Below, piece after piece: positions 1 to 11,131 of a DNA stretch of 49,351 nt; positions within the stretch are counted from its first letter, which is position 1, and each line of letters opens with the position of its first letter. The translations under genes and the position numbers were made by a program. The DNA comes from Bacteroidales bacterium (GTDB taxonomy: Bacteria; Bacteroidota; Bacteroidia; Bacteroidales; UBA932). The stretch covers positions 1-49,351 of the forward strand of contig JAEEHS010000024.1 of assembly GCA_016281015.1 (NCBI GenBank), in the 5' to 3' direction. Below the pieces are notes generated by a model. That model had not been told where the DNA came from, made no database searches, and saw only the letters and a list, made by a program, of their open reading frames with translations.

Positions 1-2317
<2,317 letters not shown>

Positions 2318-2324
2318 CAGTTGA

Positions 2325-2332
2325 CAAAGATA
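2325..2332 (-). promoter_or_regulatory. Candidate -7 box for fabD
   Basis: The minus strand reads TATCTTTG here, matching the Bacteroidales -7 consensus TAnnTTTG. It ends only 8 bases before the preferred fabD ATG, so transcription would begin almost at the start codon. The nearest TTTG-like -33 element is at 2356-2359, a spacing of 23, which is slightly long. Confidence 0.35.
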
Positions 2333-2360
2333 CACTTTTTGCAACAAAAATGAAACAAAT

Positions 2361-2390
2361 TTTGTTTTTCATGGAAAATGTGTAAATTTG
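2361..2390 (+). promoter_or_regulatory. Promoter of tRNA-Arg
   Basis: TAAATTTG at 2383-2390 matches TAnnTTTG, and TTTG at 2361-2364 lies 18 bases upstream as a -33 element. It sits about 22 bases before the tRNA 5' end. Confidence 0.55.
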
Positions 2391-2412
2391 CAGTCCCTTT
2401 CGGGAACAGGAT

Positions 2413-2484
2413 GCCCCTGTAGTTTAAAGGATAGAATAACGGATTCCGGTTCCGTTGGTCCCGGTTCGATTCCGAGCGGGGGTA
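2413..2484 (+). tRNA. tRNA-Arg (anticodon CCG)
   Basis: The sequence folds into a cloverleaf. The 7-bp acceptor stem has G-T wobbles at positions 1-72 and 6-67. The anticodon stem ACGGA/TCCGT encloses the loop TTCCGGT with anticodon CCG, which reads the arginine codon CGG. The T loop is TTCGATT; its stem has one C-A mismatch. The discriminator base is A and CCA is not encoded. At 72 bases it is of normal size. It is followed directly by an intrinsic terminator, so it is a single-gene unit. Confidence 0.9.
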
Positions 2485-2487
2485 CTG

Positions 2488-2525
2488 AAAAAGAGGTCTG
2501 CCATCGTTGCAGGTCTCTTTTTTTT
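2488..2525 (+). terminator. Intrinsic terminator after tRNA-Arg
   Basis: GAGGTCTGC (2493-2501) pairs with GCAGGTCTC (2509-2517) over 9 bp including two G-U pairs, with a 7-base loop. An A-run precedes the stem and a T-run follows it. Confidence 0.8.
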
Positions 2526-2529
2526 GTGT

Positions 2530-2537
2530 TACATTTG
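2530..2537 (+). promoter_or_regulatory. Candidate -7 box for the GDPD-sigma operon
   Basis: TACATTTG matches TAnnTTTG and sits 22 bases before the ATG at 2560, just after the tRNA terminator. No clear TTTG -33 element is seen at the usual spacing. Confidence 0.45.
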
Positions 2538-2559
2538 CATGACCAAATAACACTTGAAC

Positions 2560-3522
2560 ATGAAAAAATTCTTTTTGATCGCGGCTTTCGCCCTTGCACT
2601 GGTCTCCTGCACACAGAAGGCTCCCAAGTATGCCAACCGCGCAGAAGCCATTGTCGCTCAGATACATGACCCGGCCTCGAAGTATGTTGTCGTGACGGTC
2701 CATCGCGGCGACTGGCGGAACTTCCCGGAGAATTCGATACCGGCCATCGAGAGTATCATCCGCATGGGCGCGGACATCATGGAACTGGACCTGAAGATGA
2801 CCGCGGATTCGGTGCTCGTCCTGAGCCATGACGCCGACGTGAAGCGCTGCACCAATTTCAGCAAGGTCTTCCGCGACGAACCCGGTAAGAGCGCCAAGGT
2901 CAAGGACCTGACCCTCGCCGAAATCAAACGCCTGTCGCTCAAGCGGGCCCATGGCGTCGCGATCGACACGCTCCACATGCCGACCCTCGAGGAAGCGCTG
3001 CTTTGCTGCAAGGACCGTATCTGCGTCAATGTGGACCAGGGATATGACTACTACGACCAGGTCCTTGCCATCACCGAGAAACTCGGCGTGACGGACCAGA
3101 TCCTGATCAAGGGCAAGAAGCCCATCGAGGTGGTCGCCGCCCATGAGGCCGCCTACGCACACAATATGATGTACATGCCGATCGTGGACATCCAGCGGGA
3201 GAAGGGCAAGGCCCTGTTTGATTCCTATCTGGAGCAGGGCGTCGTTCCGCTGGCCTACGAGGTCTGCTGGGGAGACAACAGCGACAATGCCTTCGACGAG
3301 GCCTGCAAGCGGATTATCGCCCAGGGCTCGAAAGTCTGGGTCAACACCATCTGGGCCTCTCTCTGCGGCGGCGACGGCAACGATGACGATGCCGCCTTCC
3401 AGGCCAAGGATCCCGGCGAGGTGTACCAGCAATACCTGGACAAGGGTGTGTCCATGATTCAGACCGACCGGCCGGAGCTGCTGATCGGATGGCTCAAGAG
3501 CAAAGGCCGCCATACGCTATGA
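2560..3522 (+). CDS. Glycerophosphodiester phosphodiesterase-like lipoprotein
   Basis: The product (320 residues) has a lipoprotein signal ending LALVSC and then a GDPD-type TIM barrel. The motifs VHRGDWRNFPENS (His and Arg, then Glu), ELDLK (Glu-x-Asp) and LSHD (second His) form the metal and catalytic site of the family, which cleaves glycerophosphodiesters to glycerol-3-phosphate and an alcohol. The ATG at 2560 is chosen over an in-frame TTG at 2554 because it starts a normal MKKFF signal peptide. It probably faces the periplasm or cell surface. Its stop overlaps the likely start of the sigma gene (ATGA), so the two are probably translated together. The exact substrate cannot be read; related members act on sugar or lipid phosphodiesters. 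Confidence 0.85.
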   Translation: MKKFFLIAAFALALVSCTQKAPKYANRAEAIVAQIHDPASKYVVVTVHRGDWRNFPENSIPAIESIIRMGADIMELDLKMTADSVLVLSHDADVKRCTNFSKVFRDEPGKSAKVKDLTLAEIKRLSLKRAHGVAIDTLHMPTLEEALLCCKDRICVNVDQGYDYYDQVLAITEKLGVTDQILIKGKKPIEVVAAHEAAYAHNMMYMPIVDIQREKGKALFDSYLEQGVVPLAYEVCWGDNSDNAFDEACKRIIAQGSKVWVNTIWASLCGGDGNDDDAAFQAKDPGEVYQQYLDKGVSMIQTDRPELLIGWLKSKGRHTL

Positions 3523-4055
3523 AGCCGCTTCCGGACAGTGAACTGGTAGCTGAGGTCAAGAAAGGAAACCAGCGTGCGTTCGATGCGCTGTTCCTTCGCT
3601 GGTACCCTCAGGTCCGGCGTTTCATCCTCTCGCTTACGGGGGATGCGGCGCTGGCGGAAGACCTTGCCCAGTCCGTGTTCATGAAGCTGTGGAATGTCCG
3701 GAGTTCCCTTACGCCTGACCAGTCCCTTCGCAACTATCTGTTCGTGCTTTCCCGTCATGCGGCGCTCGATGTCCTTCGCTCCAGGCGCATGCTTCTTTGC
3801 AAGCAGCTGGATGAAGTTTCGCCGGAAGTGTCCGCTCCCGAGGAGAGTTCCCAGATGGCGGAGTACAATGAGACCTATTCCAGGCTTCAGCATGTTGTGT
3901 CGGAGATGCCTCCCCAGCGTCAGGCTATCTTCAAGATGAGCCGTTTCGAGTCCAAATCGGCCAAGGAAATAGCTGATTCCATGGGGCTTTCGGTCAGAAC
4001 GGTGGAAAAACACATCGAGCTGGCTTTGAAGGATATCCGCCGCTCGCTGAATTAA
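3519..4055 (+). CDS. ECF-type RNA polymerase sigma factor
   Basis: This is a 178-residue sigma-70 family protein with region 2 at about residues 18-85 (AFDALFLRWYPQVRRF, AEDLAQSVFMKLW) and region 4 at about 120-172 (MPPQRQAIFKMSRFE, AKEIADSMGLSVRTVEKHI). It is the type found in Bacteroidales polymer-utilisation loci with a FecR partner. I choose the ATG at 3519, which overlaps the preceding stop as ATGA. An ATG at 3489 would add ten residues and is possible. It probably drives transcription of the downstream SusCD locus when released by the anti-sigma factor encoded 88 bases downstream. Confidence 0.92.
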   Translation: MKPLPDSELVAEVKKGNQRAFDALFLRWYPQVRRFILSLTGDAALAEDLAQSVFMKLWNVRSSLTPDQSLRNYLFVLSRHAALDVLRSRRMLLCKQLDEVSPEVSAPEESSQMAEYNETYSRLQHVVSEMPPQRQAIFKMSRFESKSAKEIADSMGLSVRTVEKHIELALKDIRRSLN

Positions 4056-4081
4056 TAAGGAAGAATAAGCTGCATCATTTT

Positions 4082-4122
4082 AAAAAAATGTCGGGAACAT
4101 TACGTAATGGCCCCGATTTTTT
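4082..4122 (+). terminator. Hairpin with T-run between sigma and anti-sigma genes
   Basis: TCGGG (4091-4095) pairs with CCCGA (4112-4116), flanked by an A-run and a T-run. The loop region contains the perfect 12-bp palindrome CATTACGTAATG (4098-4109). It may be an intrinsic terminator or attenuator separating sigma expression from the rest of the locus, or an operator. Its role is inferred. Confidence 0.55.
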
Positions 4123-4143
4123 CGTTCTATAATAGCTATATTA

Positions 4144-5151
4144 ATGGAATTAATGGACACTGAAACTATGTCGATAGGCAATATGCAGCTTCAGGACTAC
4201 CTGGAAGGCCGTCTCTCTGACAGGGAGGCGCTCAAGGTGCAGCTATATCTTGCAGACCATGGGGACGACCCCTCGCTGCTTTCGCAGCTGGACGCCCATT
4301 TTGACGACTGCCGCGTCGAAGCCACGTCCCACGACCGGGATATGCTCTCGGAACTCCACCGCAGGATTGCGGCCGGAAGGGTACGTACCGGATTCCGTTT
4401 TGCGGCCGTCGCGGCGCTGCTCATGCTCGTGATGCTGCCTGCCGCATGGTTCCTTGGCCGCAGAAGCCGTCCCGTGGAGGCCCCTGTCGTCTGGCAGGAA
4501 ATGACGGTCCCTGCTGCCGAGACCCGTACGCTGGACCTTTCCGACGGCACCCATCTGGTCCTGAACGCAGGCTCGAGAATCACCTGGCCGGATCGTTTCA
4601 CCTCGGCGGAAAGAGAAGTTTTCCTGGAGGGGGAAGTCCTCGCCATGGTATCGAAGGATGAGGCGCATCCTTTCGTGATCCACAGCGGCGACGTGAATGT
4701 CCGCGTCCATGGTACGACGTTCGCTTTCAAGTCTTTCCGGGACGAGGCCCAGGCCCAGCTCCTGCTCTTTGACGGAAGCGTGTCCCTGGATGTGCCGAGT
4801 CCGGAGGGAAAGCGGGCAATCAGCATGGCTCCGGGAGACATGGCACTTTTTGACAGGGAAGCAGGAGAAGTTTCGCTGTCGAAGATATCGACCGACAATT
4901 TCCGGCCATTTACCGAAGGCCGGTCCTTCAGCTTTTTCAATGCGCCGCTGAGAGATATCGCGGCATCGCTCCAACGCGGTTTCGGTCGGCGTATCGTCAT
5001 CGGCGACGCCGGGATTCAAGATACCCGCTACTTGGCGTTTTTCACCAACGGAGAGTCCCTGGACGACATCTTGAAGCTCCTGTGCAAGAACGGGAATCTC
5101 CGCGTAGTTCATTCGGACAATACTATTTATTTATATGGAAAGAATCATTAA
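4144..5151 (+). CDS. FecR-type anti-sigma factor
   Basis: The 335-residue product has a cytoplasmic N-terminal part, one membrane segment at about residues 84-105 (FRFAAVAALLMLVMLPAAWFLG), a periplasmic FecR domain (about 120-225, with LSDGTHLVLNAGSRI and VRVHGTTFAF) and a C-terminal DUF4974 domain (about 262-332, FNAPLRDIAASL, ESLDDILKLL). The family binds an ECF sigma factor at the inner membrane and receives a signal from the STN domain of an outer-membrane SusC. Both partners are present here. In-frame ATGs at 4153 and 4168 are alternative starts. Its last 17 bases overlap the next gene, suggesting coupled translation. Confidence 0.92.
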   Translation: MELMDTETMSIGNMQLQDYLEGRLSDREALKVQLYLADHGDDPSLLSQLDAHFDDCRVEATSHDRDMLSELHRRIAAGRVRTGFRFAAVAALLMLVMLPAAWFLGRRSRPVEAPVVWQEMTVPAAETRTLDLSDGTHLVLNAGSRITWPDRFTSAEREVFLEGEVLAMVSKDEAHPFVIHSGDVNVRVHGTTFAFKSFRDEAQAQLLLFDGSVSLDVPSPEGKRAISMAPGDMALFDREAGEVSLSKISTDNFRPFTEGRSFSFFNAPLRDIAASLQRGFGRRIVIGDAGIQDTRYLAFFTNGESLDDILKLLCKNGNLRVVHSDNTIYLYGKNH

Positions 5152-7516
5152 GACAAAGCTTCTTGCCGCGGTAGCCGTATGCCTGTCGCTCCTTGGATGC
5201 GGCAAGGAAGCGGGGGGGGGAGATTCTCCTTCAAGGCGTACTGATTCCATCGGGCAGCCCATCCACGCGGAAAACGGCATCGTCCGTTTCTTTGTGACCG
5301 TCGAAGGGGGAGAGGCGCTCTCCGCCGGGGCGAAGATCCAGGTGAACGGGATGTCCTACGTCCTCAGGCAGGACGCCTCCGGTCATCTCTATGTCGATGT
5401 GAAGGAGAGTGCCGACAAGGTCTATGCGGCCACGGATGTCCCTGGCGCATCAGCAAATGTAAACGTCCCGTATTCTCAGTTCGCAGGGGAGGCCGCTCAG
5501 TCCGATTCTGCGAATCCTCGTTTCGCCTTTTATTCTGAAGCAAGCGGTAACCTGCTGACACTCAGGCCGGCATGGGCAGGACTGAAACTCAGCCTGAAAG
5601 GCTCGCTCGCGCTTTCGTCCGTCAAGGTCCGTTCCCTGGGAGGGCAACCTGTCGCGGGCGACTGTGTGTCCGTAGGCGGGCAGTTCTCCTTGGCGGAGGG
5701 ACTGGATTTTGTTGTCGTGAACTGTACGGACAACGGCCGTTTCGTCCCGCTCAGCCTTTCGGGCACGGATATCACGGTCAAGATGGCTCCCGGAGCGTAT
5801 CCGGAAGGCTTTGAAGTGACAGTCTGTACGTCGAATCATCGGATGTACCGCACGACGCTCCCGGGCGCGACGCTTTCCGCCGGAGTGACGCACAGCGAAA
5901 GCCTGACCGTCCAGCCTGCCGCCGACCAGCTCTTCTACGAAGGCTTCGACAATTTCGTCTGGGGCGGTAACTGGATGGGCGGAGAGGGCGCTTTCGGCTA
6001 TGTCCCGGCTGATTCCGACATCAATTCTCTGACCGGACAGGTGAAGAATGGTTATGCACCTGCCGCAGTGAAGGTGGCTTACAATGTGCCCGGCAACGGA
6101 TATTTCCAGAGCGACAACTGGGACGAGGTGAAAAGTAGCAATGTAGGGGAGTCCAACATCGCGACCAAATCCTACATCACGAGCCGCAACATTGCGGACT
6201 GGGACCATCTCTTCCGCAGCAAGGAGTATCAGGGAATGATCGGCGTCGGAGTCGGGACGGTCTTCCGTGGCATTGTCCAGACACCGCCCATGCCCGTGCA
6301 GGGCCTTCGCGACATCCGCGTGAACTTCAAATTCTGTTTCAAGGACGGTGCGGATGACGACTTCCTGTTCCAGGTGGTCAATGCCGGCCATGTCACGGCA
6401 TGCAAGGTTGACGGCCGGGCTGTACCCGCCGAGATAGGATATTATCTGCGTACGGGCAGCGCGGCGCTCCCGCGTCAGAGGATTTCCGTCCCTTCTTCGG
6501 CAGTTGCGCCCAAAACCTGGCATGAAATCGAGATCACGGTATCCGGAGCGAGCGATGCCACACGGCTTCAGTTCAGCGCGAATTCGACGGAGTCCGGGAC
6601 CCACGGGTTCTTCATCGACGACATCGAGGTCCGCTCGATTGCCGGCAGCGCCAAGAAGGGCAACCTCCGTCTTCTGTACATGAACATCCAGAACGGCATG
6701 TGGGCGGACCAGGGCAGCAATTATGACAATTTCGTTGCATGGATCCAGCGATATCAGCCCGACGTTTGCGTATGGTGCGAAGCCGAGACCATCTACAAAA
6801 CCGGAACGGACTCATACATCAGCAACCGATATCTCCCGGGCGGATGGGGCGAACTTGCCGCCAGATATGGCCACACCCATGTCGCCAACAGCGGCAACCG
6901 CGACGACTATTCCCAGGAAATAACATCCACTTACGCCATCACTACACGGCAGCGTATCACCACCTCTGACGACAGTTCGAGGCCCATCTCCCATGGTGCA
7001 GGACACTTCCAGATCAGCGTGAACGGGAAGACAATCAACTTTGTCACCTGCCACCTCTGGCCAAAGAATTCAGGTACCGGCGCCGTAGCGGCTTCAGATG
7101 ACAGTTACCGCGCCTACGAGCTGGACTACCTCATCCGCAACACCGTCAACAATTCCTCCTACGCTTCCGAGCAGTATTGGGTGCTTTTGGGCGACATGAA
7201 CTCGATGTCTCCTCTTGACAGCTGGCTCTTCCCCAATTATTCCGAGACGGACTCCAAATTCAGCGCACAGAAGGTGGTTCACACCAAGACGGATTTAAAA
7301 GATGTAATCGGGACCTGGTATCCTGCTCCGCAGTTTGTCCAAAGTACCTACGGGAAAGACCGGCGGGATTACATCTATGTATCCCCCGAATTGCTCCAGA
7401 ACGTCGTGCGTGTCTCCTGCTTTACGGACAGCTTCACGCCGGGTACGAAGACCAATATATCCAATTTTTCCATCCCGTCCGACCATCGGCCGTTTATCGT
7501 GGATTTCAATTTATAA
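5135..7516 (+). CDS. Large lipoprotein with C-terminal endonuclease/exonuclease/phosphatase (EEP) domain
   Basis: The 793-residue product has a lipobox LLGC (Cys22) and is probably anchored in the outer membrane. Residues about 30-265 are beta-rich and unassigned; about 265-505 look like a binding domain (FYEGFDNFVWGGNW). Residues about 508-793 are an EEP fold with all key motifs: YMNIQNG, CVWCEAE, GDMNS and SDHRPF. The family hydrolyses phosphodiesters or phosphomonoesters in nucleic acids, sphingomyelin and inositol phosphates. The EEP part is clearly paralogous to the protein at 19159. A run of nine G's lies just after the lipobox codons (5212-5220) and could slip. The start overlaps the anti-sigma gene. 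Substrate unknown. Confidence 0.85.
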   Translation: MERIIKTKLLAAVAVCLSLLGCGKEAGGGDSPSRRTDSIGQPIHAENGIVRFFVTVEGGEALSAGAKIQVNGMSYVLRQDASGHLYVDVKESADKVYAATDVPGASANVNVPYSQFAGEAAQSDSANPRFAFYSEASGNLLTLRPAWAGLKLSLKGSLALSSVKVRSLGGQPVAGDCVSVGGQFSLAEGLDFVVVNCTDNGRFVPLSLSGTDITVKMAPGAYPEGFEVTVCTSNHRMYRTTLPGATLSAGVTHSESLTVQPAADQLFYEGFDNFVWGGNWMGGEGAFGYVPADSDINSLTGQVKNGYAPAAVKVAYNVPGNGYFQSDNWDEVKSSNVGESNIATKSYITSRNIADWDHLFRSKEYQGMIGVGVGTVFRGIVQTPPMPVQGLRDIRVNFKFCFKDGADDDFLFQVVNAGHVTACKVDGRAVPAEIGYYLRTGSAALPRQRISVPSSAVAPKTWHEIEITVSGASDATRLQFSANSTESGTHGFFIDDIEVRSIAGSAKKGNLRLLYMNIQNGMWADQGSNYDNFVAWIQRYQPDVCVWCEAETIYKTGTDSYISNRYLPGGWGELAARYGHTHVANSGNRDDYSQEITSTYAITTRQRITTSDDSSRPISHGAGHFQISVNGKTINFVTCHLWPKNSGTGAVAASDDSYRAYELDYLIRNTVNNSSYASEQYWVLLGDMNSMSPLDSWLFPNYSETDSKFSAQKVVHTKTDLKDVIGTWYPAPQFVQSTYGKDRRDYIYVSPELLQNVVRVSCFTDSFTPGTKTNISNFSIPSDHRPFIVDFNL
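5212..5220 (+). repeat. Homopolymer of nine G's in the 5' coding region
   Basis: The tract encodes Ala-Gly-Gly-Gly right after the lipidated cysteine. A change of one or two G's would shift the frame and abolish the 793-residue lipoprotein, so it is a possible phase-variation switch (inference). Confidence 0.6.
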
Positions 7517-7552
7517 TAAATAGGTATCACAAAACTAATAATTAAAAAAGCA

Positions 7553-10500
7553 ATGAGAAAAACAGGCTTACGGTACATCTTGCGTACCATGATGCTGTCT
7601 TTGTCCCTGCTGCTGCCGCTGGGCCTCAGTGCCCAGAGGGTCAGCCTCGAGCTGAAAAACGCCACCGTCCAGGAGGCGGTGACCCAGCTCCAGAGCCAGG
7701 GCAATTACACCATTGTCATCAATTCGGATGATGTGGACCTCGGACGGAAAATCAACGTTTCCGTCAAGGATGCTCCGCTCTCCGAGGTCGTCGCCCAGAT
7801 TTTTGCAGGGCAGGACCTTGATTTTGAAATCAACGGCAATACCGTTTCCGTCGTCCGCCGCAAGGCTCAGTCCGCTACGGCCGCGGGGAAAAGCGGTTTC
7901 AGGGGCCGGGTGACCGACCGTGACGGAGAGCCGCTCGTCGGCGCTTCGCTGCTGGTGAAAGGCTCTTCCGCCTACGCCTTGACGGACGGGGACGGCTCCT
8001 TCAGCCTTGCGGGGCTCAGCTATCCGGCCGTCGTTACGGTCTCCTACCTCGGCTTCAATGACCAGGAGGTGACGCTGACGGGCCGTGAGCCCCAACCCTA
8101 CACCATCGCGATGCTGAGCGAGAACACCGTGCTGGACGAACTCGTCGTCGTCGGTTACGGTACCCAGAAGCGGGTCAACCTGACCGGTGCCGTATCGGTC
8201 ATCGACGGGAAGGAACTCAACGCCCGTCCCGTCACCAATACGGCCATGGCCATCCAGGGTGCCGACCCGTCGCTGGTCCTGACGACTTCGAGCGGTTCCA
8301 TCGACGGTACCAACTACAGCGTGAACATCCGCGGCAAGCTGTCGCTGAATAGCGGTTCCCCGCTGGTGATGGTGGACGGTGTGGAAAGTTCGCTGACCCA
8401 GGTCAATCCGAATGACATCGAGAGCGTCTCCGTCCTGAAGGATGCATCGGCCTGCGCCATCTACGGTGCGAAGGCTTCCGCTGGCGTGATTCTCATCACG
8501 ACCAAGAGCGGCAGCGCCGGCGAGGCCAAGATTACCTACAACGGCCGGGTCTCGATTTCCACGAACACCACTTCCACGGACTTCATGACCAGCGCCTACG
8601 ACTACGTCACCCTTACGAACGACTTCTACAAGACTTTCAAAGGGTATGGCGCGTGGACATATTCCGACGAACAGATGCAGATGCTCTATGAGCGGCGCAA
8701 CGACGTGACCGAGGATCCCGCCCGTCCTTGGGTGATTCCCGATGCGACAGGTCTATATACCTACGTGTATCTCGGCAACTTCGACTGGTACGGCTTCGTA
8801 TTCAACCGCACGCGCCCCGAGACCGAGCACAATATCACGGTCCGCGGCGGTACGGACAAGGCCCGTTACTATGCTTCCGCCCGTTATCTCTACCGCAAGG
8901 GCCTGTTTGCCGGCGAGGCGCAGGATATCTTCAACGGCCTGTCGCTCCGCGGCAAGGTGGACGCCGACATCACGCCCTGGCTGAATTACGCCTCCAACAT
9001 CAGCCTCGAAAGGAACCAGTATGACTGGGGCGGATTCTGGGAGATGGACGGTTCTACCGGCTATGTCGATAAGGGTATCATGTGGAATGTGACCCAGAAT
9101 GTGGGACCGAACTATGTCCCTTACAACCCGGACGGCACCATTGCGATGGTTCCCGGATTCATGGCGGACGCCAAATCTCCGCTCATGTCCGGCCGCGGCG
9201 GTGTCTTCATGGACGGTCGCAACCGCAACGTGAATATCAATAACTACTGGACCTGGACTTCCCGCCTCCGGGCGAAGATTGTCAAGGGACTGAATTTTAC
9301 GATTGATTACACCTACCGTCGCCGTGACCGCAGGACCAACAACCGCTGCCTCCCGACGGCCAACAGCTATGACAATACCGCCAAGCAGCTCTATGTAGGA
9401 AACGGTCTTACCGGAGGTCTCTTTACCAACGGTTCGGTCTATGACTTCACGCGCGAGTACCGCTATTTCCAGGACGGGCATGTCGCCAATGCCTATTTCT
9501 CCTACGACAATACCTTCGGGAAGGCCCATCATGTCTCGGCAACCCTGGGCGGCAACTTCGACGACTACCACTCTTCCAGCATCAATATCCAGCAGAAAGG
9601 CTCCCTGAGCAGTTCGCTGTCTTATATCAATATGGCGAACGGCGTCATCGAAAAGGCTTCCCAGAGCAACTCCGCTTACCGGACCCTCGGCTTTTTCGGC
9701 AGGGTCAATTATGACTGGAAAGGACGCTACCTGGTGGAACTGAGCGGCCGTTACGACGGCTCCTCCCGTTTCCCCAAGAATCATCGCTGGGGTTTCTTCC
9801 CTTCCGCTTCCGCGGGATGGCGCCTGAGCGAAGAGCCCTTCTGGACCCCGGTCAAGCCGTACGTCTCCAACGCCAAGGTCCGCCTCAGCTATGGTACGCT
9901 CGGCAACCAGCAGGTTGATAACTACTACTACTGGCAGGAACTGAAAACCGGTCAGCTGAGCGGTTATACCTTTGACGGAGCCAACCTTGCCGGACAGGCT
10001 TACATCGAAGCCCCGGTTTCGAGTGATCTGACATGGGAAACCGTTGTCTCCAAGAATATCGGCATCGATCTCGGCTTCCTCCGGAACCGCCTCACCCTCA
10101 ATGCCGACTTCTTTATCCGTGATACGAAGAACATGCTGACGGCCGGCATGGCCCTTCCCTCCGTGTATGGAGAGGCTGCTCCGAAGGAGAACGCGGCCGA
10201 TCTCAGGACCAAAGGCTATGAGCTGTCGCTGAGCTGGAAAGACAACCTCGTCGTGGCCGGAAAGCCCATGTACTACGGCGTGACCGCCACCCTCGGCGAC
10301 TTTGTCACGCATATTACGCGCTTTGACAACACGAAAAATCTGATCAGCGAGAACTTCGTCGGCAAGCGCCTCGGCGATATCTGGGGATATGTGAGCGACG
10401 GCGTCTTCGCCACCGATGAAGAAGCTGCCGCCTATGAGGCAAGCATCGATTCCTTCGGAACGGTCAACAGCGGCATCAAGGCCCAGGTCGCTCCCTGGAA

Positions 10501-11131
10501 CCACCTGATGGCCGGCGATGTCAAGTATGTCGATCTCAATGGTGACGGCAAGATCAATACGGGGGACAACACCCTCGACAACCCCGGAGACCGCAAAGTC
10601 ATCGGCAACAGCCGTCCGCGTTACAACTACGCCCTCAAGGGAGACTTCAGCTGGTTCGGTTTCGATGTGAGCGTCTTCTTCCAGGGCGTCGGAAAGATGG
10701 ACTGGATGCCGAACGGCGATTGCATTTATTTCTGGGGCCCGTATTCCTATCACCGTCCTTCCTTCCTTCCGAGCGATTTCAAGGAAAAAATCTGGTCGGT
10801 CGAGCCCGGTGCGGACAACAGCAAGGCCATCTTCCCCAGGATGAGAGGACGTATCGCCACGCCCACCCATCTGAAGACCTCTGACTTCTATCTCCAGAAC
10901 GCGGCTTACCTGCGCCTGAAGAACCTGACGGTGGGCTACACGCTCCCGCTCAAGACCAAGGTCATCGAGAAGGCCCGCATTTATTTCTCAGGAGAGAACC
11001 TCTTCTACCTGTCTCCCCTTCGGAAGGCGACCAAGTACATCGACCCGGAAGTCGCAACCACTTCCATCAGTGAAGACTGTACCTATCCCTATTCCAAGAC
11101 CTTCTCTTTCGGTGTTGACATAACATTCTGA
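7553..11131 (+). CDS. SusC-type TonB-dependent outer-membrane transporter with STN signalling domain
   Basis: The 1,192-residue product has a signal peptide (to about residue 27), an STN domain (about 30-98: VSLELKNATVQEAVTQL), a carboxypeptidase-regulatory-like domain (about 115-200), a plug (about 205-310: VVGYGTQKRVNLTGAVSVI, VMVDGVESSLTQVNPNDIES) and a beta-barrel ending in FGVDITF. The STN domain marks it as a transducer that signals to FecR/sigma as well as importing ligand with TonB energy. It lies 36 bases after the EEP lipoprotein and overlaps susD by one base. Imported ligand unknown. No separate promoter of the usual type is seen in front of it, so it is probably co-transcribed. 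Confidence 0.95.
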   Translation: MRKTGLRYILRTMMLSLSLLLPLGLSAQRVSLELKNATVQEAVTQLQSQGNYTIVINSDDVDLGRKINVSVKDAPLSEVVAQIFAGQDLDFEINGNTVSVVRRKAQSATAAGKSGFRGRVTDRDGEPLVGASLLVKGSSAYALTDGDGSFSLAGLSYPAVVTVSYLGFNDQEVTLTGREPQPYTIAMLSENTVLDELVVVGYGTQKRVNLTGAVSVIDGKELNARPVTNTAMAIQGADPSLVLTTSSGSIDGTNYSVNIRGKLSLNSGSPLVMVDGVESSLTQVNPNDIESVSVLKDASACAIYGAKASAGVILITTKSGSAGEAKITYNGRVSISTNTTSTDFMTSAYDYVTLTNDFYKTFKGYGAWTYSDEQMQMLYERRNDVTEDPARPWVIPDATGLYTYVYLGNFDWYGFVFNRTRPETEHNITVRGGTDKARYYASARYLYRKGLFAGEAQDIFNGLSLRGKVDADITPWLNYASNISLERNQYDWGGFWEMDGSTGYVDKGIMWNVTQNVGPNYVPYNPDGTIAMVPGFMADAKSPLMSGRGGVFMDGRNRNVNINNYWTWTSRLRAKIVKGLNFTIDYTYRRRDRRTNNRCLPTANSYDNTAKQLYVGNGLTGGLFTNGSVYDFTREYRYFQDGHVANAYFSYDNTFGKAHHVSATLGGNFDDYHSSSINIQQKGSLSSSLSYINMANGVIEKASQSNSAYRTLGFFGRVNYDWKGRYLVELSGRYDGSSRFPKNHRWGFFPSASAGWRLSEEPFWTPVKPYVSNAKVRLSYGTLGNQQVDNYYYWQELKTGQLSGYTFDGANLAGQAYIEAPVSSDLTWETVVSKNIGIDLGFLRNRLTLNADFFIRDTKNMLTAGMALPSVYGEAAPKENAADLRTKGYELSLSWKDNLVVAGKPMYYGVTATLGDFVTHITRFDNTKNLISENFVGKRLGDIWGYVSDGVFATDEEAAAYEASIDSFGTVNSGIKAQVAPWNHLMAGDVKYVDLNGDGKINTGDNTLDNPGDRKVIGNSRPRYNYALKGDFSWFGFDVSVFFQGVGKMDWMPNGDCIYFWGPYSYHRPSFLPSDFKEKIWSVEPGADNSKAIFPRMRGRIATPTHLKTSDFYLQNAAYLRLKNLTVGYTLPLKTKVIEKARIYFSGENLFYLSPLRKATKYIDPEVATTSISEDCTYPYSKTFSFGVDITF

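Noticed and set aside
2413..2484. tRNA-Arg as an integration site
   Set aside because: No duplicated 3' tRNA fragment or integrase gene was seen in the flanking sequence.
8753..10870. Long open frame of about 700 codons antisense to susC
   Set aside because: It mirrors the codon pattern of the SusC gene on the other strand, has no recognisable domain and is typical of antisense shadows in GC-rich genes.
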